Source: Acidobacteria bacterium Ga0077553 (lineage in GTDB: Bacteria; Acidobacteriota; Terriglobia; Bryobacterales; Bryobacteraceae). Taken from it: a stretch of DNA of 44,534 bases. The DNA lies in assembly GCA_001464575.1 (NCBI GenBank), contig LNFE01000257.1:1-44534 (forward strand), written 5' to 3'. Shown in pieces: positions 32,617-41,050 of this stretch. The notes beneath the pieces are model-generated. The model saw only the letters and a list, made by a program, of their open reading frames with translations. It did no database searches and was not told where the DNA came from. Position numbers and translations under genes: made by a program. Within the stretch, counting starts at the first letter, position 1; each line of letters starts with the position of its first letter.

Positions 32617-33836
32617 TCCGACAGTAGCAGGGCCAGGGTGAGCAGAATGCGCTTCAACCCGGAGTCGCGACCCTCCGGCCGGAACCACTCGCCGGGCGTA
32701 TGCGCGCCGCCCCCGGTGCCGCCCGCCCCGATCGAAACTGCGGGAATCCCCATGCTCAGCGGAATATTCGCATCTGTCGAAGAACAGTCGATCCGGGAAC
32801 GGATGCCGAGCCATTCGTCCACCGCCGCGATGTAGCGAAGCAGCGGCGCGTCGGAGGCAAGACCGCCGCCTGGCCGGGCTCCGGTCTCGCGCAGCTTCGC
32901 CGTTACGCGCGCCATGGTGGCCTGCGCGTTCTCCATCTCGGCTGCCTTCGCCACGCAAGTGCTCAGCAGGTCGCCGAGCAGCTCCAGCTGCGCGGGCGAC
33001 TCCGAGCGAATGTCGAGCTTGGCCCGGGCCGAGTTCGGTATCGAGTTGACGCTCACCCCGCCGTCGATGACGCCGAAGTTGAACGAAGACCGCACGTCGG
33101 GTACCGGCTCCGGCTGGTTTTCGGCAAACAGCGTAATGACGCGGCTGAGCGCATGCACCGGGTTGCCGACGCCGTAGTCGCTCCAACTGTGGCCGCCCGG
33201 GCCGGCGAAGGTGATTTCGAACCGGCGGCTGGCGAGCGCCTGGCAGGTGACGTGGTCGGTCGACGGGCCATCGAGCACCAGGTAGGAACGGATCTTGCTC
33301 GCGAGCGGCGACTGCCGGCACAGGTACCGCATCCCGCTCAAGTTGCCCTCGCCCTCTTCCCCGACGTTGGCGATGAAAACCGGGGCGGCGGTGACCCCCG
33401 CCAACTCCGGAATCAGCTTCAGGACGCGGACCACCGCAAGGAGTCCGGCCAGCCCCGCGCCGTTGTCCGATACGCCCGGACCCTGAAAGGAGCCATCCGG
33501 CTGCGTGTAGACCTCCTCCGGCGTGCGGGGGGCGAGAACCGTATCGAGATGGGCCGTCACCGCGACATACGGACCCGTGGGATTCGGCGACAAGAACGCA
33601 ACGACATTCCCCGCCGGGTCAATGGTGGCCTCGCAGCCAAGGGCGCGGAACTGCTGCTGCATCCATTCGGCGCGCTTCTGTTCAAAGAAGGTGGGCGATG
33701 GGATCCGGCACAGGGCCAAGTGCTTTTCGTTCACCCACTGCTTGTCTTTACTCAACAGCAGGAGCGCTTCCTTAATGCCGCGCGCGGCAACCAGCGCCGA
33801 CACGCTGGGTACGCCGGGGGCTAACGAAGGAGGCAT
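32613..33836 (-). CDS. M20-family zinc metallopeptidase
   Basis: A 407-residue peptidase. Metal-site residues are visible: H96 and D98 (TAHLDT), D124 (VSDNGAG) and the E160/E161 pair (NVGEEGEGN). The dimerisation or lid domain is marked by GPGGHSWSDYG near residue 220. The C-terminal metal His is in AHTPGEWF. It looks like PepT-type or ArgE-type dipeptidases, and the exact substrate is not known. No signal peptide, so cytoplasmic. An extended -10 box (TGTTACACT) lies 7 bases upstream. Coupled to the EamA transporter by an ATGA overlap. Confidence 0.92.
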   Translation of the reverse strand: MPPSLAPGVPSVSALVAARGIKEALLLLSKDKQWVNEKHLALCRIPSPTFFEQKRAEWMQQQFRALGCEATIDPAGNVVAFLSPNPTGPYVAVTAHLDTVLAPRTPEEVYTQPDGSFQGPGVSDNGAGLAGLLAVVRVLKLIPELAGVTAAPVFIANVGEEGEGNLSGMRYLCRQSPLASKIRSYLVLDGPSTDHVTCQALASRRFEITFAGPGGHSWSDYGVGNPVHALSRVITLFAENQPEPVPDVRSSFNFGVIDGGVSVNSIPNSARAKLDIRSESPAQLELLGDLLSTCVAKAAEMENAQATMARVTAKLRETGARPGGGLASDAPLLRYIAAVDEWLGIRSRIDCSSTDANIPLSMGIPAVSIGAGGTGGGAHTPGEWFRPEGRDSGLKRILLTLALLLSE

Positions 33837-33843
33837 AAATCCG

Positions 33844-33849
33844 AGTGTA
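33844..33849 (-). promoter_or_regulatory. Putative extended -10 box (TGTTACACT), leaderless start
   Basis: TACACT, preceded by TGT on the reverse strand, lies 7 bases before ATG 33836. This is the same spacing as at 4012 and 12334. Confidence 0.45.
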
Positions 33850-33863
33850 ACAGGCAGCCCCGC

Positions 33864-34520
33864 CTATCCCGGTTTGCGCAGCCAAAGATAGCAATGATTC
33901 CCGAGAATGTACGCCCGCGGCGAGCGTCGCAGCAGTACGTCCAGGTACCGCAACGGAAAAAGCAGCCAGCCCAGCAGCCCGTGGACGACGGCGCGCAGCG
34001 GCCGCCACGGGCACCAGAGCTTCGCGTATTCGAGCACAAAGACGAGCAGCGTCGCCGTAGGGCCGGTGCGCCACCCTTCGGTCACTACCTCCAGCCCTCC
34101 GGCCATTAAGCGCAGCCCCTGCGGAGTGAACCGGCGGTAGTCATGCGGATAAGCGTGGAACGGATGGCAGAACGGGACGACGAGATGAGCGTATCCGCCT
34201 GGCTGCAGCACCCGTTCAATCTCCCGGACAATCCGCTCCGGGTGCGGCGTGTGTTCGAGCACGGCGTCGCACTCCACGCGGGTGAAAACCGCGTCGGGGA
34301 AGGGAAGCTGTTCCGCGTTGCAGGCCACATCGACCCCGGGCATCACCGCCAGATCGACGTTGACATAGCCGGGCGCATACGTTCCGGCGGAGCCGATATA
34401 GAGGTTCCAGCGCCCCAGGGGCGCGTCCACGGCGAGTTCGCGCGGGTCGTGGAGCAACGGGGCGGGCGGCGTCAGCCAACGGCGCCAACGATTTCTGCGG
34501 CGGCGATAGACTTCCTCCAT
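33864..34520 (-). CDS. SAM-dependent methyltransferase (class I, UbiE/Methyltransf_11 type)
   Basis: A 218-residue protein starting at ATG 34520. The AdoMet site appears as NLYIGSAGTYAPGYVNVDL (near 40-58), then CNAEQLPFPDAVF, ECDAVLEHTPHPERIV and LQPGGYAHLVVPF. The fold is class I; the substrate is unknown, although a membrane-proximal helix near the C-terminus (LLGWLLFPLRYLDVLL) suggests a lipid or envelope-linked substrate. The longer upstream frame would overlap ccmE antisense and is rejected. Divergent from ccmE across 46 bases. Confidence 0.85.
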   Translation of the reverse strand: MEEVYRRRRNRWRRWLTPPAPLLHDPRELAVDAPLGRWNLYIGSAGTYAPGYVNVDLAVMPGVDVACNAEQLPFPDAVFTRVECDAVLEHTPHPERIVREIERVLQPGGYAHLVVPFCHPFHAYPHDYRRFTPQGLRLMAGGLEVVTEGWRTGPTATLLVFVLEYAKLWCPWRPLRAVVHGLLGWLLFPLRYLDVLLRRSPRAYILGNHCYLWLRKPG

Positions 34521-34540
34521 CGTTGCGGTTGCGTTGGCGA

Positions 34541-34546
34541 TATAAT
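34541..34546 (+). promoter_or_regulatory. -10 box (TATAAT) of the ccm operon
   Basis: A perfect TATAAT lies 20 bases before GTG 34567, with a GAGGT ribosome site (34556-34560) between. No consensus -35 lies at the right distance. The mirrored ATTATA on the other strand may serve the divergent methyltransferase. Confidence 0.5.
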
Positions 34547-34566
34547 CAAGGCGAAGAGGTGCGGAA

Positions 34567-35004
34567 GTGAACACAACGGTTAAGTTTGGTTTAGTGATCG
34601 CGGTGGTGGTAGGCACTCTCGGATGGGTTGCCGCCAGCGGCGTCAACGAGGACACGGCCTCCTACTATAAGACCATCAGCGAGATCGAGAAGATGGACGC
34701 TAACGCCAAGACGAAGCGTCTGCGCGTCGGTGGCGACATCGAGAAAGGCTCCATCAAACGGGATGGCAAGCAGGTTTCCTTCGTGCTGGTGGAAGAAAAG
34801 CGCAAAATGAATGTGCGCTATGACGGCAACGAGCCGCTGCCCGATACGTTCCGCGATGGCGCGCAGGCGCTCGTCGACGGACGGATCGAGCCCGACGGAA
34901 CTTTCCATGCCGCCAAGATCTCGGCCAAGTGCGCTTCGAAGTATGAAGCCAAGCCCGGTGGCAACTACAAGAAAGAGAACTCCATCAACGAACGGGCTTC
35001 GTAA
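34567..35004 (+). CDS. ccmE: Cytochrome c maturation haem chaperone CcmE, cysteine type
   Basis: A 145-residue membrane-anchored (residues 7-25) periplasmic haem carrier with the OB-fold of CcmE (KRLRVGGDIEKGSIKRDG, then DGRIEPDGTFHAAKISAKC). In most bacteria a histidine binds haem covalently in a HxxxY motif. Here the corresponding residue is Cys: C122-A-S-K-Y126, a CxxxY motif. The same change is known in some Desulfovibrio and archaeal CcmE proteins. GTG start with GAGGT upstream; first gene of the ccm operon. Confidence 0.92.
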   Translation: MNTTVKFGLVIAVVVGTLGWVAASGVNEDTASYYKTISEIEKMDANAKTKRLRVGGDIEKGSIKRDGKQVSFVLVEEKRKMNVRYDGNEPLPDTFRDGAQALVDGRIEPDGTFHAAKISAKCASKYEAKPGGNYKKENSINERAS

Positions 35005-35028
35005 TCTAGTCGAATAGAGGTTCTACCC

Positions 35029-37044
35029 ATGGAAAATATCGGCGCCTTGGCGATTCTGCTCGCCTTCTGCCTGACGATCTTTTCGATCGTCGCCTCGCTC
35101 GTCGGAGCTTGGAAGAAGAAACCGTTTCTGATCGTGAGCGCTGAGCGCGCCGTGATCTGTGTGTGGAGCTTGGTGACGCTGGCGTCCGGTTTGTTGATCT
35201 ATGCGTTGATGACCGGCGATTACCGCCTCGCCTATGTGGCCGCGCACTCGAACAAGGCCATGCCGATGATCTACAAGTTCTCGGCGTGGTGGGGCGGCCA
35301 GGAAGGCTCCTTGCTGATGTGGAACTTCATCCTGGCAACCTACGCCCTCGTCGTCGTGCTGCAGAACCGGCGGAAACACCGGGCGATCATGCCGTACGTG
35401 ACGACGACGATGATGGTGACGCAGGCGTTCTTCCTGATGCTCATCGCCTTCCTTGTCCCGCCCTTCCAGGTGCTCTCCACCGGCGGCAAGGCGATCGTGG
35501 ACGTCGGCGACGGCCAAGGGTTGAACCCGCTGCTGCAGTACTGGACGATGGTCATCCATCCGCCCACGCTTTACCTCGGCTACGTCGGCTACATCGTACC
35601 GTTCGCCTTCGCGCTGGGCTCGTTGATCACACGGCAGCCCGGCGATTCCTGGATCTTCACCACCCGCCGCTGGGCCATCGTCACTTGGCTCTTCCAAAGC
35701 ACCGGCATTCTGCTCGGCGCCGGCTGGGCCTATTCGGTCCTCGGCTGGGGCGGCTACTGGGGCTGGGATCCGGTGGAAAACGCGAGCTTCCTGCCGTGGT
35801 TGACCTCGACGGCCTTCCTCCACTCGGTCACCATGCAGGAGAAGAAAGGCATGATGAAGGTGTGGAATCTGGTGCTCGTCGCCTCCACGTTCTTCCTCTG
35901 CATCTTCGGCACGTTCCTCACCCGCTCTGGCATCGTGAGCTCCGTTCACGCCTTCGCGCAGTCGCCGATTGGCCCGTACTTCGTGGCCTTCCTCACGGTG
36001 ACCATCGCCATCACGATTCTGCTGATCCTCAGCCGGCTGGACTACCTGAAGAGCGAAGCGCCGCTTGAAAGCGTCGTGAGCCGGGAATCTAGCTTCCTCT
36101 TCAACAATCTCATCCTTCTGGCCAGCTGCTTTGCCATCCTCTGGGGCACCTTGTTCCCGGTGATCAGCGAAGCCATTGCCGGCGAAAAGATCAGCGTCGA
36201 CGCGCCGTGGTTCAACCGCGTCAACGTGCCAATCGGCCTGGCGCTGCTCTTCCTGACCGGTGTCGGCCCGCTGCTCGCCTGGCGCCGCAGCACGCCGGAT
36301 AATCTGAAGCGAAATTTTATGTGGCCGACCATTGGCATGGTCGCGACCATCGCCATCCTCGTTGGTTTCGGCATCTCCCATTTCTACGCGCTCCTTTCAT
36401 TTGGCCTCTGCACCTTCGTCACGTGGACCATTGTCAGCGAGTTCTTCAAGGGCACCATGGCCATCCGGCAGAAGGACGGCCTGTCGTTCGTGCCAGCCGT
36501 CGTCGAACTCACCCATCGCAATACGCGCCGCTACGGCGGATATATCGTTCACATGGGCATCGTCATGATGTTCATCGGCTTCACCGGGGCGGCGTTCAAT
36601 CAGGACACCACCGTGGAAGTGAAGGTGGGCGACAAGTTCTCCCTGGGCCGCTACGAACTGAAGGTGACCGACATTAAAATGGGCCAGAATGAAAACTTTA
36701 TCTGGCAGAACGCCGTGGTTGAGGCAACCGTCAACGGCAAGCCCTACGCCACCCTCGAACCGGAACGCCGGATCTACGAAAAGAGCCAGCAGCCGGTTTC
36801 CATGGTCAAGATCAAGCGGCAGTTGAACGAGGACCTCTACATCAATTTCGCCGGCATGGGCAGCGAATCGCAGTTGCCCACCATTCAGGCGTACGTCTTC
36901 CCGCTCGTGACGTGGATCTGGGCCGGCTATTGGGTTCTGCTCTTCGGCTCCCTGATCTGCCTGGTCCCCGCCAAGGTCAAAATGCAGTACGCCCGCACGG
37001 AAGTCGTAGGAGTATCGACCAAGAATGTTCCGGCTACGAAATAG
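35029..37044 (+). CDS. ccmF: Cytochrome c haem lyase subunit CcmF
   Basis: A 671-residue polytopic membrane protein of the haem-handling family with the tryptophan-rich WWD motif WGGYWGWDPVEN (residues 240-251). Conserved His residues around it, such as H177 in VIHPPTLY, are the likely haem ligands. The length is usual for CcmF. It receives haem from CcmE and joins it to apocytochrome CxxCH sites outside the membrane. The ATG at 35029 follows an AGAGGT-type ribosome site. The end overlaps ccmH by 20 bases. Confidence 0.96.
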   Translation: MENIGALAILLAFCLTIFSIVASLVGAWKKKPFLIVSAERAVICVWSLVTLASGLLIYALMTGDYRLAYVAAHSNKAMPMIYKFSAWWGGQEGSLLMWNFILATYALVVVLQNRRKHRAIMPYVTTTMMVTQAFFLMLIAFLVPPFQVLSTGGKAIVDVGDGQGLNPLLQYWTMVIHPPTLYLGYVGYIVPFAFALGSLITRQPGDSWIFTTRRWAIVTWLFQSTGILLGAGWAYSVLGWGGYWGWDPVENASFLPWLTSTAFLHSVTMQEKKGMMKVWNLVLVASTFFLCIFGTFLTRSGIVSSVHAFAQSPIGPYFVAFLTVTIAITILLILSRLDYLKSEAPLESVVSRESSFLFNNLILLASCFAILWGTLFPVISEAIAGEKISVDAPWFNRVNVPIGLALLFLTGVGPLLAWRRSTPDNLKRNFMWPTIGMVATIAILVGFGISHFYALLSFGLCTFVTWTIVSEFFKGTMAIRQKDGLSFVPAVVELTHRNTRRYGGYIVHMGIVMMFIGFTGAAFNQDTTVEVKVGDKFSLGRYELKVTDIKMGQNENFIWQNAVVEATVNGKPYATLEPERRIYEKSQQPVSMVKIKRQLNEDLYINFAGMGSESQLPTIQAYVFPLVTWIWAGYWVLLFGSLICLVPAKVKMQYARTEVVGVSTKNVPATK

Positions 37045-37492
37045 TGTTCTCGCCGTTCTCCTGGCCGGCTACTGCCTGGCGCAGAGCTCCTCGCAATACG
37101 TGACCCCCGAAATCCGCCGGGTAGGCGACAAGCTCGCCTGCCTGTGCGGCGCCTGCAAAAACACGGTTGCCACCTGCCAGATGCTCGAATGCCACTACTC
37201 GCTGCCCGCCCGTCAGCGCATCGCCAAAATGCAGAAGGAAGGGTCGGCCGACACCGTCATCATCGACGAGTTCGTCAAACGCGAAGGCAAGAAGGCGCTG
37301 GCCGAACCGCCCAACGAAGGGTTCGGTATCATGGCCTTGGCCACTCCCGTGCTCGCCATCGGCGCGGGCCTCGGGCTGATCGCCTGGTTCCTGCGGCGCT
37401 ACCGCAAGCCGAACGCCGTTCCCGTGATGACTGACGAAGAGGTCCGGCAGTATCAGGACCAGATTGACAAGGAATTCTCAAAGCTCGACTGA
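37025..37492 (+). CDS. ccmH: CcmH/CycL-type apocytochrome c reductase
   Basis: A 155-residue protein: signal peptide (1-19), redox domain with cysteines C39, C41, C44, C51 and C56 (LACLCGAC then C and C), and a C-terminal membrane helix (about 101-124). The canonical motif is LRCxxC; here it is L-A-C-L-C-G-A-C, giving an overlapping CxC and CxxC. It presumably keeps apocytochrome cysteines reduced. It starts 20 bases inside ccmF and its stop overlaps the next gene by 1 base. Confidence 0.88.
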   Translation: MFRLRNSVLAVLLAGYCLAQSSSQYVTPEIRRVGDKLACLCGACKNTVATCQMLECHYSLPARQRIAKMQKEGSADTVIIDEFVKREGKKALAEPPNEGFGIMALATPVLAIGAGLGLIAWFLRRYRKPNAVPVMTDEEVRQYQDQIDKEFSKLD

Positions 37493-37896
37493 TGACTATC
37501 GCGATCGCGGCGCTCCTGGTTTTGGGCGTCCTCATCTATACCCTGATCGTGCGCCCGGGAAGCCTGCCCGAGCCGGAGCCGGTCTCCCCGTTTCGCCACG
37601 TCGATGAGGCCAAAGCCCGCATCTACGAGAATCTCCGCGATCTCCAGTTCGAACTCCGCCTCGGCAAACTCTCCGACGAGGACTACGCCCGCACCAAACT
37701 CGACCTCCAGAAAGAACTCGCCAAGGTCCTCGCCGACGCTGACAAGCTCAAGGCGGAACTCGGCGTGCAGACCAACGTCAAGGCCGCGAAGCCGAAGGTT
37801 GCCGCCGAGTACACCTGCCCCCATTGCGGCAAGAAGTTCAAGGAATCGATGAAATTCTGCGGCTCCTGCGGGAAGCCCATGGAGGCCGACGCATGA
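37492..37896 (+). CDS. Membrane-anchored coiled-coil zinc-ribbon protein (CcmI-like position)
   Basis: A 134-residue protein: N-terminal membrane helix (residues 2-19), an amphipathic coiled-coil (about 38-90; LRDLQFELRLGKLSDEDYAR) resembling the CcmI N-terminal helices, and a C-terminal zinc ribbon with four cysteines (CPHC and CGSC, about 107-130). It occupies the place of CcmI in the operon and may hold apocytochrome or other subunits. The zinc ribbon is not a normal CcmI feature. Overlaps ccmH by 1 base and the next gene by ATGA. Confidence 0.75.
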   Translation: MTIAIAALLVLGVLIYTLIVRPGSLPEPEPVSPFRHVDEAKARIYENLRDLQFELRLGKLSDEDYARTKLDLQKELAKVLADADKLKAELGVQTNVKAAKPKVAAEYTCPHCGKKFKESMKFCGSCGKPMEADA

Positions 37897-38864
37897 GATT
37901 GCTCTATAGCATTTTGCTGGCCCTCCCGCTCCTCGCTGTCGACGGCCAAGTCCTCAACCAAACCACCGGCAAGCCCCAACCCGGCGCCACCGTCACCCTC
38001 TTCAAGCTCGGCGGCCAGGCCGGGCCCGAAGTGGTCGAAAGCGTCAAATCCGGCGCCGATGGCAAGTTCGCTATCGATAAGCCGCTCGCCCCCGGCCCGT
38101 CGATGATCCAGACCGCCTTCGACGGCGTCACCTACAACATGATGCTGCCGCCCGGCCGCCCCACGAGCGGCCTGCAGGTCGAAGTCTTCAACACCAGCCC
38201 CAAGCCCGGCGCCGCCCGCGCGGCCAACCACATGCTGCTGCTCGAACCGCAGAACGGCAAGCTCTCCGTCCGCGAGTCGTATTTCTTTCTGAACGACGGC
38301 AAGACGACCTGGAACGACGAAAAGAACGGTACGCTCCGCTTCCAACTCCCGTCGAAACCGGAAGGCCAGATCGAGATCAACTGCACCGCACCCCAAGGCG
38401 TACCCATCCGCCGCGCCGCCACCGAAGCCGGCCCCGCCAACACCTGGAAGCTCGATTTCCCCATTAAACCGGGCGAAACGCGCATCGACCTCGCCTACAC
38501 TCTTTCCGACGCCACCAGCTACAAAACCCGTCTCCTGACCAAAGCCGAGCAGAGCATGATCGCCGCGCCCAACGGCGTCACGGTCACTGGCGCGGGCCTC
38601 GTCGACAAAGGCAAAGAGCCTCGTACCCAAGCGAGCATTTTCGAACTCTCGACCACCGATCTCGACCTGAAGCTCGAAGGTCAAGGCGAACTCTCGAGCG
38701 GCCGCGGCGGCGGTGGCGGCGAAGAGTCCGAATCCCGCGGCCCCAGCATTTCCCAGGTGAACCCGCGGATCCACGACCGCCTGTACTGGGTACTCGGCCT
38801 GACGTTCGCGATCCTGGGCATTGGGTTCGTTCTGCTCTACCGGACCCAGGAGCCCAAGCGTTAA
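37893..38864 (+). CDS. Secreted carboxypeptidase-regulatory-like domain protein with C-terminal membrane helix
   Basis: A 323-residue protein with signal peptide (MRLLYSILLALPLLAVDGQ) and a CarboxypepD_reg-like beta-sandwich near residues 18-90 (VLNQTTGKPQPGATVTLFK, then GADGKFAID). Further beta-rich sequence, a Gly/Ser-rich stretch near 275-285 and a terminal membrane helix (about 295-317) follow. It is not a usual ccm gene but lies between ccmH and ccmA with ATGA and zero-base junctions, so it is likely to be co-expressed. Function unknown; perhaps a haem or apocytochrome docking protein. Confidence 0.8.
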   Translation: MRLLYSILLALPLLAVDGQVLNQTTGKPQPGATVTLFKLGGQAGPEVVESVKSGADGKFAIDKPLAPGPSMIQTAFDGVTYNMMLPPGRPTSGLQVEVFNTSPKPGAARAANHMLLLEPQNGKLSVRESYFFLNDGKTTWNDEKNGTLRFQLPSKPEGQIEINCTAPQGVPIRRAATEAGPANTWKLDFPIKPGETRIDLAYTLSDATSYKTRLLTKAEQSMIAAPNGVTVTGAGLVDKGKEPRTQASIFELSTTDLDLKLEGQGELSSGRGGGGGEESESRGPSISQVNPRIHDRLYWVLGLTFAILGIGFVLLYRTQEPKR

Positions 38865-39563
38865 ATGTCCGTTCCGGTCCTCGCCGTTGAACACGTTTAC
38901 AAATACTTTGGTGATTACCCGGCCCTGCGGGATGTCTCCTTCTCGCTGCACGGCGGCGAATGTCTCGCGCTGCTCGGCCGCAACGGCGCTGGCAAAACGA
39001 CCATGCTGAAGATCCTCGCCGGCCTCTCCGGCGCGGCCCAGGGCGAAGTCAAGCTATTCGGTGACTCCCCGCGCCAAGCCTCCGCCCGCCGCCGCATCGG
39101 TCTGCTCGGCCACGGCATCGGCGTCTACGACGAACTCACCGCCATCGAAAACCTGAACATCTTCGCGCAGCTTTACGGTGTCTCGAAGACCGTCGCCCGC
39201 GAGTGGCTCGAACGCACCCAACTCGCCCACGTCGCCGATTCGCCCGTGCGCGAATTCTCTCGCGGCATGCGCCAGCGCCTCGCCGTGGCCCGCGCCTTCC
39301 TGCACAACCCCGCCCTCCTCATCCTCGACGAACCGTTCACCGCGCTCGACGACCGTGCCATCGCCCTCCTCCAGGGCCTCCTCGCCGACGCCAAAGCCGC
39401 CGGCCGGACGATCATCATGTCCACCCATCAACTCCGCGAAGCCATGGAACTCGCCACGCACGTCGCCCTCATCGAACGCGGCAAGCTCGTCCACTTCGGC
39501 CCCCGCACCCCCGAAATGTTGATGGACCCCGGCTACGTCTACCGGACCTTCGGAGCCGTCTAG
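38865..39563 (+). CDS. ccmA: Haem exporter ATP-binding subunit CcmA
   Basis: A 232-residue ABC ATPase with Walker A GRNGAGKTT (38-46), the signature FSRGMRQRL, Walker B LLILDEPFTALDD and the H-loop MSTHQLRE. With CcmB and CcmC it powers release of haem-loaded CcmE. The ATG follows the previous stop with no gap, so it is translationally coupled. Cytoplasmic face of the membrane. Confidence 0.93.
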   Translation: MSVPVLAVEHVYKYFGDYPALRDVSFSLHGGECLALLGRNGAGKTTMLKILAGLSGAAQGEVKLFGDSPRQASARRRIGLLGHGIGVYDELTAIENLNIFAQLYGVSKTVAREWLERTQLAHVADSPVREFSRGMRQRLAVARAFLHNPALLILDEPFTALDDRAIALLQGLLADAKAAGRTIIMSTHQLREAMELATHVALIERGKLVHFGPRTPEMLMDPGYVYRTFGAV

Positions 39564-40232
39564 ATGATCTTCCTCCAAGTCGCCGCCAAGGACCTCCGCA
39601 GCGAACTCCGCACCAAGGAGTCTCTCAACGCCTCGCTCTCCTTCGCCGTTGTCATCCTGCTCCTCTTTAGCTTCGCCTTCGACCCTTCTGGCGAAGCGGT
39701 CGCCGAATTCTCTGGCGGCCTGCTCTGGCTCGTCTTCGCCTTCGCCGGGGCGCTCATCCTCAATCGCAGCTTCGCCCGCGAACTCCCCAACGATTGCCTC
39801 GAAGTCCTCATCGCCAGCCCCGTCTCCGGCGCCCAACTCTTCCTCGGCAAGTCGGTGGCCAGCTTCGTGCTGCTGCTGGCCATCGAACTCATCTGCCTGC
39901 CCATCTTCGGCATTTTTTACAACATCACCTGGACGCCCAAATTCTGGCCACTGCTCGGCGTCTTCCTCCTCGGCACCTGGGCCATGACCATTCTCGGCAC
40001 CCTCTTCAGCGCCCTGACCGTGAACCTCAGCCTCCGCGAACTCATGCTGCCGATGCTGCTCTATCCGATGATGATCCCGGCGCTGATGTCGGCCATGCGC
40101 CTCACCACCATTCTGCTCTCCGGTAACGACATCGGGGGCGACGATCTCGTCTGGCTCCGGCTCCTCATCGGCTTTGACGTTGTATTTACCACCCTAGCCC
40201 TCGCGCTAGTAGAGACGATTCTTGTAAGGTGA
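39564..40232 (+). CDS. ccmB: Haem exporter permease subunit CcmB
   Basis: A 222-residue membrane protein with about six helices and the N-terminal IFLQVAAKDLRSELRTKES region typical of CcmB. The ATG follows the ccmA stop immediately. It forms the membrane part of the ABC complex with CcmA. Its end overlaps the ribosome site of ccmC. Confidence 0.93.
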   Translation: MIFLQVAAKDLRSELRTKESLNASLSFAVVILLLFSFAFDPSGEAVAEFSGGLLWLVFAFAGALILNRSFARELPNDCLEVLIASPVSGAQLFLGKSVASFVLLLAIELICLPIFGIFYNITWTPKFWPLLGVFLLGTWAMTILGTLFSALTVNLSLRELMLPMLLYPMMIPALMSAMRLTTILLSGNDIGGDDLVWLRLLIGFDVVFTTLALALVETILVR

Positions 40233-40237
40233 ACTCC

Positions 40238-40891
40238 ATGGAGAAAAATATTCGCTTGGGTATTGGCGCGATGGCCGGATTGCTCCTGCTCCGGAATCTA
40301 TACGTCATCCTCTTCAATCTGCCGGACGAAATGGAGCAAGGGCCCATCTACCGGATCTTCTACTACCACCTGCCCGCCTACTTCACCGCCATGTGCTGCT
40401 ACATGACGGCGCTGGTCGCGAGCGTGCTCTACCTCACCAAGCGCAATCTTCGCTATGACGCCATCGCCATGTCCGCCACAGAAGTCGGCCTCGCCTTCGC
40501 CGCCGTCAACCTCATCACTGGCATGATCTGGGGCCGTGTCATCTGGGGCATCTGGTGGGCGTGGGACGCGCGTCTCACCTGGGCGCTCATCTGCTGGCTC
40601 GTCTATTTCGGCTACCAACGCGCCAAGAACTCGGCCGTGCTTTCGATCTTCTCCTTCGTCTCGGTCGCCATCACCTACAAGGCGATCGAATGGTGGCGCA
40701 CCCAGCATCCCGGGCCCGTACTTAGCTTCCGCACCGGCCAGCAACTCATCGACCCGGAAATGGAGCGCATGCTGTACACCAACTTTTTCGCCCTCGCCTT
40801 GTTGGCCTTCGTCATGGTCACCGTGCGCCTCAATCAGGAAAACCTACAGCGGCAGATCGACGGTCTCCGCCGCCGCGCCCACGCGCTCTAA
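40238..40891 (+). CDS. ccmC: Haem-handling protein CcmC
   Basis: A 217-residue protein with about six membrane helices and the WWD motif WGIWWAWDARLT (103-114). His ligands appear at H44 (FYYHLPAYF) and in the WWRTQHPG segment. It attaches haem to CcmE. ATG 40238 is preferred over GTG 40229 because AAGGTG (40226-40231), overlapping the ccmB stop, is well placed for it. Confidence 0.93.
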   Translation: MEKNIRLGIGAMAGLLLLRNLYVILFNLPDEMEQGPIYRIFYYHLPAYFTAMCCYMTALVASVLYLTKRNLRYDAIAMSATEVGLAFAAVNLITGMIWGRVIWGIWWAWDARLTWALICWLVYFGYQRAKNSAVLSIFSFVSVAITYKAIEWWRTQHPGPVLSFRTGQQLIDPEMERMLYTNFFALALLAFVMVTVRLNQENLQRQIDGLRRRAHAL

Positions 40892-40900
40892 GGAAATCTC

Positions 40901-41050
40901 ATGGACTCACGCAATATTCAATTCATGTTCTGGGGCTTGGCGGTGGCCTGGGGCTTGCTCGCGATTTATGTTGTAATGCTTGCTGCGCGCGAGAGCCGGT
41001 TGCAAAAGCAACTGGACAGTTTGAAGCGCATGCTTGAGGAGAAACAATGA
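40901..41050 (+). CDS. ccmD: CcmD-like small haem exporter protein
   Basis: A 49-residue protein starting MDSRNIQFMFWGLAVAW, with one membrane helix (about 7-28) and a positively charged coiled C-terminal tail (ESRLQKQLDSLKRMLEEKQ). Size, topology and position after ccmC are those of CcmD, which helps release haem-bound CcmE from CcmC. It is preceded by AAGGAAA at 40890-40896. The TGA overlaps the ATG of the enolase-superfamily gene. Confidence 0.85.
   Translation: MDSRNIQFMFWGLAVAWGLLAIYVVMLAARESRLQKQLDSLKRMLEEKQ

Noticed and set aside
32617..33321. Upstream extension of the EamA transporter frame
   Set aside because: Lies within the M20 peptidase coding region on the same strand in another frame; the transporter N-terminus and the ATGA overlap fix the start at 32616.
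35023..36381. Reverse-strand open frame of 452 codons across ccmF
   Set aside because: Charged low-complexity sequence opposite a clear membrane protein with WWD motif.
37683..38951. Reverse-strand open frame of 422 codons opposite the zinc-ribbon and CarboxypepD-like genes
   Set aside because: Composition of an antisense frame, no recognisable domain; forward genes form overlapping operon junctions.
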